A DNA stretch of 33,063 bases from Cryomorphaceae bacterium (lineage in GTDB: Bacteria; Bacteroidota; Bacteroidia; Flavobacteriales; BACL11): contig CATEYX010000063.1 in assembly GCA_949511925.1 (NCBI GenBank), positions 1-33,063 on the forward strand, in the 5' to 3' direction. Below the pieces are notes generated by a model that was not told the origin of the DNA, searched no databases, and saw only the letters and a program-made list of their open reading frames with translations. Position 1 is the stretch's first letter; the number at the start of each line of letters is the position of its first letter. Below are positions 1 through 8,388 of the stretch, piece after piece. The translations under genes and the position numbers were made by a program.

Positions 1-113
1 CCTTTCATTTTATCAGTTAATTTAATGATGTATCAGAAATGTATCATTATTAAAGAATATTAGCACTTAATTTGTTCTTTATGCTAACTTTTAAATTAAT
101 AAAGATCTGGAAA

Positions 114-707
114 ATGAATAAAATTAAAAGACGAATCTTAAAGAAAATAACCACTGAAAAACAAGGTTTTATAATTCAGGGTTTAGAAGAAAATTCTTTA
201 CTTTCAAAAAAATTAGAATTAACCAATAGAAAAATTTCAACTATAATTTTTTCATTCATAATCTTTTTAATAATTTTTAATGTTGAAGGTTTTATTGCAG
301 AGTATAATTCTCCAAACTTTTACTTTGGAAAGTATTTTTTTAATCACATTTATTATGTTTTAATTTCATTATTTTTTTTAATATATTTTTTAATTGCTAG
401 AATTAATTACTATACAATAAAAATTGATAATCATTTAATCGACATTAAAATTTACCGAACTGTTATTGGTCTTTTGAAACCTAAAAGTCTCGTCAATGTT
501 TCTCATGAAATGCTCACGCATTTTTTCTTTTATAATAGATCCTTTTCATTCAATAAATCATTAATGTTAAAAATAAAAACTAATGATGAAGAAATAGTTA
601 AATTGAATTTTAATCTTTCATTTCTATCAAAAAAAGATGAACAAAAGATAAAAAGATTTTTAGAAAAAATAATTAAACAAAACAAATTAAAAGAAGATCT
701 TAAATAA
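114..707 (+). CDS. Small two-helix membrane protein, paralogue of the protein between parE and parC
   Basis: I do not recognise a characterised family. From the ATG at 114 the product has 197 residues: a basic, charged N-terminal segment (1-40), two hydrophobic helices at about 41-61 and 78-97, then a beta-rich, Lys-rich cytoplasmic-looking domain. It aligns clearly with the protein at 5099-5590: both have ARINYYT directly after helix 2, then IDIKIYR, a VIG and KPK segment, an S-H-x-M motif, NRSFSFNK, and NLSFLS before a charged C-terminal helix. The layout of two helices plus a small beta domain resembles bacterial PH-like (bPH) membrane proteins; that is inference. An ATG at 81 and a TTG at 72 are in frame; I prefer 114 because the paralogue has no such extension and the residues before 114 are atypical. 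No exact TAnnTTTG promoter is visible upstream. The WecA-type gene follows after 54 bp. Confidence 0.7.
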   Translation: MNKIKRRILKKITTEKQGFIIQGLEENSLLSKKLELTNRKISTIIFSFIIFLIIFNVEGFIAEYNSPNFYFGKYFFNHIYYVLISLFFLIYFLIARINYYTIKIDNHLIDIKIYRTVIGLLKPKSLVNVSHEMLTHFFFYNRSFSFNKSLMLKIKTNDEEIVKLNFNLSFLSKKDEQKIKRFLEKIIKQNKLKEDLK

Positions 708-761
708 AATTAGATGTTAGAGTATTCTTTTATTTAACAATAATTTTAATAAAATAAATTA

Positions 762-1814
762 ATGATTATTACATATTTAAATATTTTTTATTCTTTCATA
801 TCTGCATTGTTGATTTGCTATATTGCTATTCCAAAGCTTATATATTTTGCACTAAAATTAAAATTATTAGATACTGCAGGAGACAGGTCTTCTCATAAAG
901 TTAGTACACCTTTTTTTGGCGGTATTGCTATTTTTACTGGGGTTATTTGCTCATTATTATTTTGGTCAGATAATTTCGAAAATATTCAGTTCATTTTAGT
1001 AAGTATTTTAATTGTTTTTATTGTTGGTCTTATTGACGATTTACGAGCTATTTCAGCTTTCAAAAAGTTAATTGGTCAAATCTTAGCTACTTTAGTTTTA
1101 ATTTTTCTTGGTGATCTTCAAATTGATAGTATGCATGGGGTTTTAGGGGTGCATGATTTACCTATTTGGGCAAGTGTATCTTTTACTATTTTTGTCGTAA
1201 TTGTTATTATAAATGGGTTTAATTTAATTGATGGTATTGATGGTTTAGCAGGAGGGTTAGGCTTAATCTCTTCTCTTTCATTTGGAGTTATTGCTATAAT
1301 AATTGGTCAAGTAGATATAGCTTTAATTGCTTTTTCTTTATCGGGTGCTTTAGTTGGGTTTTTAAGGTTCAATATTTTTCCTGCCAGAATATTTATGGGT
1401 GATACGGGTTCTTTGGTTGTTGGAATGATTTTATCTGTTTTAGCAATTAATTGTATTAAATATGGACTAGTAAATGAAAACTATTCACTGCCTCAAATAG
1501 GACCTTTATTAGCAATCTCATTATTAGCAGTTCCGCTTTTTGATTCTTTGAGAGTTTTTATTGTTAGAGCAATTAATGGTAATGGAACTTTAACTGCAGC
1601 AAGAGATCATGTTCATCATGCCTTCATAGATTTAGGTGTTGGACATAAATACACTAGTTTAATATTGTTTAGCGTTTCAGCAATTATTATCGTACTTACT
1701 TATTTACTTATAAAGCTGAATATAAACATAAATATTAGTATTGCTGTATTAGCTGTGTTTAGCTATGCATTATGGCTTATTCCATACTATATGCTGAAAT
1801 CTAAATCAAAATAG
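762..1814 (+). CDS. WecA/TagO/MraY-family undecaprenyl-phosphate sugar-1-phosphate transferase
   Basis: A polytopic inner-membrane enzyme that transfers a HexNAc-1-phosphate from a UDP-sugar to undecaprenyl phosphate, the initiating step for O-antigen, capsule or other surface glycans. The 350 residues show the family motifs in order: D37-x-x-G-DRSSH (the substrate-loop equivalent of RKxH), GLIDD at 89-93, NGFNLIDGIDGLAGG at 151-165 with the catalytic Asp pair D157/D160, FMGDTGS at 211-217, and RDHVHH at 281-286, the His-rich loop that separates WecA/TagO types from MraY. About ten to eleven hydrophobic helices are visible. The peptidoglycan MraY is unlikely because the HVHH motif is present and no mur genes are nearby. 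UDP-GlcNAc is the usual substrate but the sugar cannot be read from sequence. The ATG at 762 is the first start in frame. Confidence 0.88.
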   Translation: MIITYLNIFYSFISALLICYIAIPKLIYFALKLKLLDTAGDRSSHKVSTPFFGGIAIFTGVICSLLFWSDNFENIQFILVSILIVFIVGLIDDLRAISAFKKLIGQILATLVLIFLGDLQIDSMHGVLGVHDLPIWASVSFTIFVVIVIINGFNLIDGIDGLAGGLGLISSLSFGVIAIIIGQVDIALIAFSLSGALVGFLRFNIFPARIFMGDTGSLVVGMILSVLAINCIKYGLVNENYSLPQIGPLLAISLLAVPLFDSLRVFIVRAINGNGTLTAARDHVHHAFIDLGVGHKYTSLILFSVSAIIIVLTYLLIKLNININISIAVLAVFSYALWLIPYYMLKSKSK

Positions 1815-1945
1815 AATTTTTTGAATGAATGGGTTTTATTTTACTAGCACTTACCGTATTAATTTTGAATTTCATATTAAAACAGAGATAGTTGCTATTG
1901 CTAATTTTTAATTAAGTTACACTTCAATTAACACGCAACAATTTC

Positions 1946-1953
1946 TATCTTTG
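1946..1953 (+). promoter_or_regulatory. Bacteroidota -7 element (TATCTTTG) upstream of ychF
   Basis: TATCTTTG matches the TAnnTTTG consensus of the Bacteroidota primary sigma factor. It ends 21 nt before the ychF ATG at 1975. A convincing TTG -33 element is not visible. Confidence 0.6.
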
Positions 1954-1974
1954 CCAACCTTAAAAATAATAGTT

Positions 1975-3072
1975 ATGGCATTAAAATGTGGAATTGTAGG
2001 TTTACCAAATGTTGGAAAATCAACATTATTTAATTGTTTATCAAAAGCAAAAGCGCAGTCAGCAAATTTTCCTTTTTGTACTATTGAACCTAACGTTGGA
2101 ATTATGTCAGTGCCAGATGATAGACTAGAGGCTTTGTCGGCTATAGTAAATCCTGAAAGAGTAATGCCTACCACAGTTGAAATTGTTGATATTGCTGGCC
2201 TTGTGAAAGGAGCTAGTAAAGGTGAGGGTTTAGGAAATAAATTTTTAGGAAATATTAGAGAAACCAATGCCATAATACATGTGTTAAGGTGTTTTGATGA
2301 TGATAATATTATACATGTTGATGGTTCTGTTGACCCAGTAAGGGACAAAGAAACGATTGATATGGAATTGCAGTTAAAAGATTTGGAAGCGTTAGAAAAA
2401 TTGCGTGATAAAAATGTACGTACTGCAAAATCAGGCGATAAAGAAGGACAAAAAATATTAGCTACTTGTGAGAAATATATTGCTCATTTGGAATCAGGGA
2501 ATTCCGCAAGAAGTGTAGATGCTACTGAGGATGAACTAGAAATAATTGAAACGTTACAACTTATAACAGCAAAGCCTGTAATGTACATGTGTAATGTTGA
2601 TGAAGAGTCGGTAAAAACAGGTAACAAGCATGTAGCGGCAGTTAAAGAAGCTGTGAAAAATGAAGATGCTGAAGTGCTTTTAATCGCAACAGCTATTGAA
2701 GCTGAAATTGCAGAATTAGAAGATGTTGAAGAGCAGTTAATGTTTTTAGAAGAACTAGGCCTTGAAAAACCTGGGGTACACTATTTGATACAATCTACTT
2801 ATAAATTACTTAACCTACAAACTTACTTTACCGCAGGAGTAAAAGAAGTAAGAGCTTGGACAATAACGGAGGGTACTAAGGCACCACAAGCTGCAGCAGT
2901 AATCCATACTGATTTTGAAAAAGGATTTATTAGAGCTGAAGTAATGGCGTATAATGACTTTGTTACTTTAGGTTCCGAACAAGCGTGTAAGGATAATGGA
3001 AAGCTATCAGTTGAAGGAAAGGATTATGTAGTAAAAGATGGTGATATCATGCATTTCCGATTTAATGTCTAG
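1975..3072 (+). CDS. ychF: Redox-/stress-linked ATPase YchF (Obg family, OLA1-like)
   Basis: A cytoplasmic P-loop ATPase of the Obg/OLA1 branch that associates with ribosomes and affects stress responses. The 365-residue product has the family's usual length. The P-loop GLPNVGKST lies within residues 6-19, followed by the G3 region DIAGLVKGASKGEGLGNKFL. The N-V-D-E form of the G4 motif replaces NKxD, which is what switches the family from GTP to ATP. A coiled-coil stretch follows (about 120-200), and the C-terminal TGS-like domain contains FTAGVKEVRAWTI. The TTG at 1951 would add eight residues and lies inside the promoter element, so I chose the ATG at 1975, which gives the family's usual start MALKCGIVGLPN. 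It appears to be a single-gene unit; parE downstream has its own promoter. Confidence 0.95.
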   Translation: MALKCGIVGLPNVGKSTLFNCLSKAKAQSANFPFCTIEPNVGIMSVPDDRLEALSAIVNPERVMPTTVEIVDIAGLVKGASKGEGLGNKFLGNIRETNAIIHVLRCFDDDNIIHVDGSVDPVRDKETIDMELQLKDLEALEKLRDKNVRTAKSGDKEGQKILATCEKYIAHLESGNSARSVDATEDELEIIETLQLITAKPVMYMCNVDEESVKTGNKHVAAVKEAVKNEDAEVLLIATAIEAEIAELEDVEEQLMFLEELGLEKPGVHYLIQSTYKLLNLQTYFTAGVKEVRAWTITEGTKAPQAAAVIHTDFEKGFIRAEVMAYNDFVTLGSEQACKDNGKLSVEGKDYVVKDGDIMHFRFNV

Positions 3073-3213
3073 TAAAAGCGATTCGTTTTAAATTTTAGAC
3101 CTTTTAATGTAATCCGTTTTTATAATCCAATTACCAAATAAACCTTAAATTCTCGGTTGAAAACCCTGTTAATAACGCATCTCTAGTTTTTTAAATTAAT
3201 TTCATTAGTGTTT

Positions 3214-3221
3214 TATATTTG
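3214..3221 (+). promoter_or_regulatory. Bacteroidota -7 element (TATATTTG) upstream of parE
   Basis: TATATTTG matches TAnnTTTG and lies 37 nt before the parE ATG. It probably drives parE, the membrane-protein gene and parC together. No clear TTG -33 element is seen. Confidence 0.6.
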
Positions 3222-3225
3222 CGCT

Positions 3226-3240
3226 CTATCATAATGATAG
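3226..3240 (+). repeat. 15-bp palindrome at the expected parE transcription start
   Basis: CTATCAT-A-ATGATAG is a perfect inverted repeat of 7-bp arms around one base, starting five bases after the -7 element. The one-base centre disfavours an RNA hairpin and suits a dimeric DNA-binding protein. Function is inference. Confidence 0.45.
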
Positions 3241-3258
3241 TTGTAAATAAGGATAAAA

Positions 3259-5106
3259 ATGGCTGAAGAAAATTATAATGAGGATAGTATCCGATCGCTT
3301 GATTGGAAGGAGCATATTCGATTACGCCCTGGAATGTATATTGGGAAAATGGGTAATGGTTCCTCACCTGATGATGGTGTTTACATACTTTTGAAAGAGG
3401 TGATTGACAACTCTGTTGATGAGTTTGTGATGGGAAATGGAAAGACTATTGAGGTTACCGTTAAGAATAATAAGCTCTCAGTTCGTGATTATGGTAGAGG
3501 AATTCCACTTGGAAAAGTAGTAGATTGTGTGTCAAAAATTAATACAGGAGCCAAGTACGATTCCAAAGTATTTAAAAAATCAGTTGGGCTTAATGGAGTA
3601 GGGACAAAGGCAGCTAATGCTCTTTCCTCTTATTTTCGTATTCGTTCTATCCGTGATGGGAAAAGTAAGTTAGTTGAGTTCGAGCAAGGAAACATCATAA
3701 ATGAAGAGCCAATACAAGAAAACAGCAGCAGAAAAGGTACTAAAGTAACCTTTATTCCTGATGAAGAACTGTTTGGGAAATACCGATTCATTAATGAGTA
3801 CATAGAGAAAATGATGTGGAATTATTGTTACCTTAACCCAGGGTTGACAATAATGTTTAATGGTGAAATTTTTTATTCTGAAAATGGACTGTTTGACCTT
3901 TTGGAACAACGAACAGATGCCGAAATGTTGTATCCAATTATTCACTTAAGAGGTGATGATATTGAAGTGGCAATTACGCATTGTAAAAATCAATATTCTG
4001 AGCAGTATTACTCTTTTGTTAACGGGCAACATACTGTTCAGGGAGGTACGCATCAAGTTGCTTTTAGGCAAGCATTGGCAAAAACTATAAGAGATTTTTA
4101 CGGTAAAAATTATGATGCTTCAGATATAAGGCAAGCGGTAAATGCAGCTGTTAGTATTAAAGTAATTGAACCTATATTCGAGTCTCAAACCAAAACCAAA
4201 CTGGGATCAACCGAAATGGAACCAGGTGGAGTAACGGTACTTACTTTTATTCAAGATTTTCTAAAAAAAGAATTGGATAATTATTTGCATAAAAACTCTG
4301 ATGTTGCTGATGCAATACAACAAAAAATACAAATAGCCGAACATGAGCGTAAAGCCATGGCAGGGATTAAGAAACTAGCAAGAGAAAGAGCAAAGAAGTC
4401 CAGTTTGCACAATAAAAAACTTAGGGATTGCAGGGTTCATTATAATGATCAAAAAAAAGAAAATAGAGCTGATTCAACTCTTTTTATTACTGAGGGTGAT
4501 TCGGCTTCTGGTTCCATTACCAAAACGCGTGATATCAAAACTCAAGCAGTGTTTAGTTTAAGAGGGAAACCCTTAAATTCTTTTGGGCTAAGTAAGAAGG
4601 TAGTGTACGAAAATGAGGAGTTTAATTTACTGCAAGCTGCCTTAAATATTGAGACAGGAATAGATGATTTGCGATACAATAAAATAGTAATTGCTACTGA
4701 TGCTGATGTTGATGGAATGCATATTCGCCTGTTATTAATTACTTTCTTCTTGCAGTTTTTTCCTGAATTAATAAAAGAAGGACATGTTTACATACTAGAA
4801 ACACCACTATTTAGGGTTCGAAATAAAAAGAAAACCTATTACTGTTATAACGAGCAAGAGCGTAAAGATGCAATTGCTGATATTGGTGTTAATGCTGAAA
4901 TTACTCGATTTAAAGGTTTGGGAGAAATATCGCCAAATGAATTTAAACATTTTATTGGTGAAAAAATGCGTCTGGATCCTGTAATACTAGGAAAAGATGT
5001 TACTATTCAGGATTTGTTAAAGTACTATATGGGTAAAAATACTAAAGAAAGACAGGATTTTATAATTGAGAATTTAAGAGTTGAAGAAGATATAATTGAT
5101 GTCTAG
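3259..5106 (+). CDS. parE: DNA topoisomerase IV subunit B (ParE)
   Basis: The ATPase and Toprim subunit of topoisomerase IV, which with ParC decatenates replicated chromosomes. In 615 residues it shows the GHKL ATPase motifs KEVIDNSVDEF (E47, N51) and DYGRGIP (D77, G79, G81), then GLNGVGTKAANALSSYF and the QGGTH loop. The Toprim metal-binding residues are E412 in ITEGDSASGS and D481/D483/D485 in ATDADVDG. The EGDSASGS form instead of EGDSAGG, the short length, and parC two genes downstream favour ParE over GyrB. The ATG at 3259 follows an AAGGATAAAA leader and starts MAEENYNEDSIRSLDW. The last eight bases, ATGTCTAG, contain the start codon of the next gene, so translation of the two is probably coupled. 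Confidence 0.95.
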   Translation: MAEENYNEDSIRSLDWKEHIRLRPGMYIGKMGNGSSPDDGVYILLKEVIDNSVDEFVMGNGKTIEVTVKNNKLSVRDYGRGIPLGKVVDCVSKINTGAKYDSKVFKKSVGLNGVGTKAANALSSYFRIRSIRDGKSKLVEFEQGNIINEEPIQENSSRKGTKVTFIPDEELFGKYRFINEYIEKMMWNYCYLNPGLTIMFNGEIFYSENGLFDLLEQRTDAEMLYPIIHLRGDDIEVAITHCKNQYSEQYYSFVNGQHTVQGGTHQVAFRQALAKTIRDFYGKNYDASDIRQAVNAAVSIKVIEPIFESQTKTKLGSTEMEPGGVTVLTFIQDFLKKELDNYLHKNSDVADAIQQKIQIAEHERKAMAGIKKLARERAKKSSLHNKKLRDCRVHYNDQKKENRADSTLFITEGDSASGSITKTRDIKTQAVFSLRGKPLNSFGLSKKVVYENEEFNLLQAALNIETGIDDLRYNKIVIATDADVDGMHIRLLLITFFLQFFPELIKEGHVYILETPLFRVRNKKKTYYCYNEQERKDAIADIGVNAEITRFKGLGEISPNEFKHFIGEKMRLDPVILGKDVTIQDLLKYYMGKNTKERQDFIIENLRVEEDIIDV

Positions 5107-5590
5107 AACAAATTTAATATCGACCAATAGGAAATTTACAATAGTTATTTTCTTAGTAATGCTTTTTTTAGTGCTGATTCCTCTATTAGCTTTTGTTATA
5201 GTATATGCTTTTCCTAATTTAGCTTTTGGAGATTATTTAATTAATAATATTGTTTATGTTTTTATTTCAACACTTGTTTTATTCTATTTTGTAATAGCTC
5301 GTATAAATTATTATACATTAGATATTGACTCTTATGTAATTGATATTAAAATTTATAGATCAGTTATTGGTGCTTTTAAGCCTAAAGATTACATTGATAT
5401 ATCTCATGATATGTTTGTAGATTTTTCTTTTTTTAATCGCTCTTTTTCATTTAATAAAACCTTAATGATAAAGATTGAGAATGATTCAGGAAAAAGAATA
5501 GTAAAGCGTTTTAATTTATCGTTTTTATCAGAAAATGAGGAACGTAGAATAAGTAAAGTTTTAAAAAAAATAATTGCAAAAAATAGCTAA
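5099..5590 (+). CDS. Small two-helix membrane protein embedded between parE and parC
   Basis: No characterised family recognised. The 163 residues carry two hydrophobic helices at about 13-37 and 50-67, then ARINYYT and a beta-rich domain with IDIKIYR, NRSFSFNK and NLSFLS, ending in a charged helix. It is a clear paralogue of the protein at 114-707. The beta domain after two helices suggests a bacterial PH-like fold, but this is inference. The ATG at 5099 overlaps the parE stop by 8 nt, and its own TAA shares one base with the parC ATG (TAATG), so it lies in the parE-parC unit and should be made together with the topoisomerase subunits. A TTG at 5096 would only add one residue. Base composition does not obviously differ from its neighbours. 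Confidence 0.8.
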   Translation: MSRTNLISTNRKFTIVIFLVMLFLVLIPLLAFVIVYAFPNLAFGDYLINNIVYVFISTLVLFYFVIARINYYTLDIDSYVIDIKIYRSVIGAFKPKDYIDISHDMFVDFSFFNRSFSFNKTLMIKIENDSGKRIVKRFNLSFLSENEERRISKVLKKIIAKNS

Positions 5591-8313
5591 TGGAAGAAGA
5601 TGGAATTGCAAATAGCAATGAAGGTGAGCAGGAAGTGATTCACCTTTCAGGAATGTACCAAAACTGGTTTTTGGACTATGCATCCTATGTAATACTTGAG
5701 CGTGCTGTACCTCATGTTTATGATGGATTGAAACCTGTACAAAGGCGTATTCTTCATTCTTTAAAGGAATTAGATGATGGTAGGTATCATAAGGTAGCCA
5801 ATGTAATTGGTCATACTATGAAATACCATCCTCACGGTGATGCCTCAATTGGTGATGCTATGGTGCAAGTTGGGCAAAAGGAATTGCTACTGGACATGCA
5901 AGGAAACTGGGGGAATACTGCTACAGGAGATAGGGCAGCAGCACCTAGGTATATTGAGGTACGTTTAACTCCCTTTGCATTGGATGTTGTTTACAATAAA
6001 AAAATAACAAAATGGTCATCTTCTTATGACGGTAGAGGGAAAGAACCACAAACCTTACCTGTTAAATTTCCGCTACTATTAGCACATGGTGTTGAGGGTA
6101 TTGCTGTTGGGCTTTCTACAAAAATTTTGCCTCATAATTTCAATGAACTAATTGATGCTTCTATAAAAGTATTAAAAGGAATAAAACCTAAAATATATCC
6201 TGATTTTTTAACAGGAGGTTCAGCCGATTTTAGTCAATATAATGATGGGAAAAGAGGAGGTAAAGTAAGGGTTAGAGCAAAAATATTTCAAGAAGATAAG
6301 AACACACTTATTATCTCAGAATTACCTTTTTCTACTACCACCACTTCATTGATTAACTCTATACTTAAAGCAAACGAGAAAGGGAAAATTAAGATAAAAA
6401 AGGTAGAAGATAATACGGCTGAACATGTAGAGATTGCAATTACTATTCCTCCTGGTATTTCACCTGATAAAACTATAGATGCTTTATATCGTTTTACTGA
6501 TTGTGAGATTTCTGTTTCTCCACTTTCATGTGTTATTGAGGACAATACACCAAAATTTTTGGGTATCTCTGAAATACTAAAACAGTCTACTGATCACACG
6601 CTTAATTTATTAAAGCAAGAGTTAGAAGTAAACTTGAATGAATTACAAGAAAAATGGCATCATTCATCATTAGAGCGTATTTTTATTGAAAACAGAATTT
6701 ATCATAAGATAGAAGAGCTGGATAATTGGAGTGAGATTATTAGTACAATTCATACTGAACTGAAACTATTTGCAAAGTATTTATTGCGTGCAGTAACGGA
6801 TGAGGATGTAGAGAGATTAACAGAAATAAAGATTAAGAAAATAACTAAGTTTGACATTAATAAAGCAAAAGAAGAGTTATTGAAATTGGAAGATAGGATA
6901 GCTGAAATAAAAGGATGCTTAGCTAACCTTACTGATTATGCTATTGACTATTTCAAAAATCTGAAAAAGAAATATGGCAAAGGAAAAGAGCGTAAAACTG
7001 AAATAAAGATTTTTGAAAGCATTGATGCAACAAAAGTAGTTGTGGCAAATAAAAAGCTTTATATAAATAAGGAAGAAGGTTTTATAGGTACCGCTATGAG
7101 AAAGGACGAGTTTGTTTGTGACTGTTCTGATATTGATGATATAATAGTATTCCGAAAAAATGGTGTAATGCAGGTGGTAAAGGTGGATAATAAGGTGTTT
7201 GTAGGTAAAGATATTATCTATTGTGCAGTCTTTAAAAAGAAAGATGAACGTACAATTTATAACATGATTTATAAAGATGGTGCTTCAGAAAACACTATGA
7301 TGAAGCGCTTTCCTGTCACATCAATTACTAGAGGAAAGGATTATAATTTAACCAAGTCCGAGAAAGGAAGTAAAGTAATCTATTTTACAGCTAACCCCAA
7401 TGGAGAGGCTGAAACAGTAACCGTACATCTAAAAAAGTTAGCTAAACTAAAAACCTTAAAAATTGATATTGATTTTTCATCATTATCCATTAAAGGCAAG
7501 GGTGCAGGAGGAAATATTGTTTCAAAAAATTCTATACGAAAAATTGAACTTAAATCAGAAGGTCTATCTACTCTTTCTGCTCGTAAGATATGGTTTGATG
7601 ATAATGTGCAAAGGCTAAATGTTGAAGGTAGAGGTGATTTGCTAGGAGCTTTTAAAGCGCAAGATAAAATATTGACGATTAAGCAAAGTGGGGAGTTGGA
7701 ATTAAAGTCTTTTGATATTAGTAATCATTTTGATGAGGATATGATTTTAATAGAACAGAATAATGTCAAAAAGCCAGTTACTGCTATCTATTTTGATGGA
7801 ATAAAAAAGGACCACTATGTAAAACGATTTTTAGTTGAAAATACTATGAGTAAGTTTAGTTTTATAACTGAACATGAGGAAAGTTTACTTGAGTTAGTAA
7901 GTACTGATTGGAGGCCTCAGGTAGAATTAATTTTTCATAAGGAAAAAGGAAAAGACAGACAAACAGAAATAATTAATCTGGAGGATTTTATTAGTGTAAA
8001 AGGAGAAAAAGCTTTGGGAAACAAACTAACTTCCAAAAAGATAAAAGAGATTAATTTATTAGATCCATTGCCTTACACTGAGATTATTGATATTGAAGAG
8101 GAAGAATTAGTTTCTGATGATATTGATATTGGACAGGAGGAAGTAGTTGCTGAGGTTATTGAGCAAGAAACTGTTGATGAGGTTACTGAGGAAATAATAG
8201 ATGATGTTACCACTGAGGTTGAACTGAATATAACAAATGAATCAGTTGAACAGATAACGCCAGAAAAAAAGGATGATAACGATACTGAAGGACAGATTAC
8301 ACTAGATTTATAA
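5590..8313 (+). CDS. parC: DNA topoisomerase IV subunit A (ParC)
   Basis: The DNA-cleaving subunit of topoisomerase IV. In 907 residues: the GyrA/ParC winged-helix core with YDGLKPVQRRILHSL (44-58), HPHGDASIGDAMVQ (80-93), and the catalytic tyrosine Y121 in AAPRYIEVRL. A coiled coil with LTEIKIKKITKFDI follows, then a beta-pinwheel-like C-terminal domain, and a very acidic tail (about the last 80 residues, rich in Glu, Asp and Val). At the site equivalent to GyrA Ser83/ParC Ser80, the main quinolone-contact position, this protein has Ala85; D89 matches the second position. I believe Ala is usual in Bacteroidota ParC, so this is not evidence of selected resistance. The ATG overlaps the stop of the preceding membrane-protein gene by one base. 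Confidence 0.95.
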   Translation: MEEDGIANSNEGEQEVIHLSGMYQNWFLDYASYVILERAVPHVYDGLKPVQRRILHSLKELDDGRYHKVANVIGHTMKYHPHGDASIGDAMVQVGQKELLLDMQGNWGNTATGDRAAAPRYIEVRLTPFALDVVYNKKITKWSSSYDGRGKEPQTLPVKFPLLLAHGVEGIAVGLSTKILPHNFNELIDASIKVLKGIKPKIYPDFLTGGSADFSQYNDGKRGGKVRVRAKIFQEDKNTLIISELPFSTTTTSLINSILKANEKGKIKIKKVEDNTAEHVEIAITIPPGISPDKTIDALYRFTDCEISVSPLSCVIEDNTPKFLGISEILKQSTDHTLNLLKQELEVNLNELQEKWHHSSLERIFIENRIYHKIEELDNWSEIISTIHTELKLFAKYLLRAVTDEDVERLTEIKIKKITKFDINKAKEELLKLEDRIAEIKGCLANLTDYAIDYFKNLKKKYGKGKERKTEIKIFESIDATKVVVANKKLYINKEEGFIGTAMRKDEFVCDCSDIDDIIVFRKNGVMQVVKVDNKVFVGKDIIYCAVFKKKDERTIYNMIYKDGASENTMMKRFPVTSITRGKDYNLTKSEKGSKVIYFTANPNGEAETVTVHLKKLAKLKTLKIDIDFSSLSIKGKGAGGNIVSKNSIRKIELKSEGLSTLSARKIWFDDNVQRLNVEGRGDLLGAFKAQDKILTIKQSGELELKSFDISNHFDEDMILIEQNNVKKPVTAIYFDGIKKDHYVKRFLVENTMSKFSFITEHEESLLELVSTDWRPQVELIFHKEKGKDRQTEIINLEDFISVKGEKALGNKLTSKKIKEINLLDPLPYTEIIDIEEEELVSDDIDIGQEEVVAEVIEQETVDEVTEEIIDDVTTEVELNITNESVEQITPEKKDDNDTEGQITLDL

Positions 8314-8365
8314 TTGAACGCATAAGATGAAAAATCTCCTACTTTAAATAAAAAGGAATTTCTTT

Positions 8366-8373
8366 TATCTTTG
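8366..8373 (+). promoter_or_regulatory. Bacteroidota -7 element (TATCTTTG) before the exported-protein cluster
   Basis: TATCTTTG, 15 nt before the ATG at 8389, matches TAnnTTTG. It is the only consensus element I see upstream of the four tagged-protein genes, which are spaced at +1, -1 and +29 nt and so probably form one unit. Confidence 0.55.
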
Positions 8374-8388
8374 CAAAAAAAACGAGAA

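Noticed and set aside
1..63. Open frame from the left edge to a TAG at 61-63, possibly the end of an upstream gene
   Set aside because: Only 20 codons are visible and such a stretch is expected often by chance; no family motif can be recognised.
1917..2348. 143-codon minus-strand open frame opposite ychF
   Set aside because: It is a shadow of a conserved complete gene on the other strand and has no protein-like features.
5674..5990. Ala at the quinolone-contact position of ParC as a resistance mutation
   Set aside because: Alanine here appears to be the normal residue of Bacteroidota ParC, so no acquired change can be inferred.
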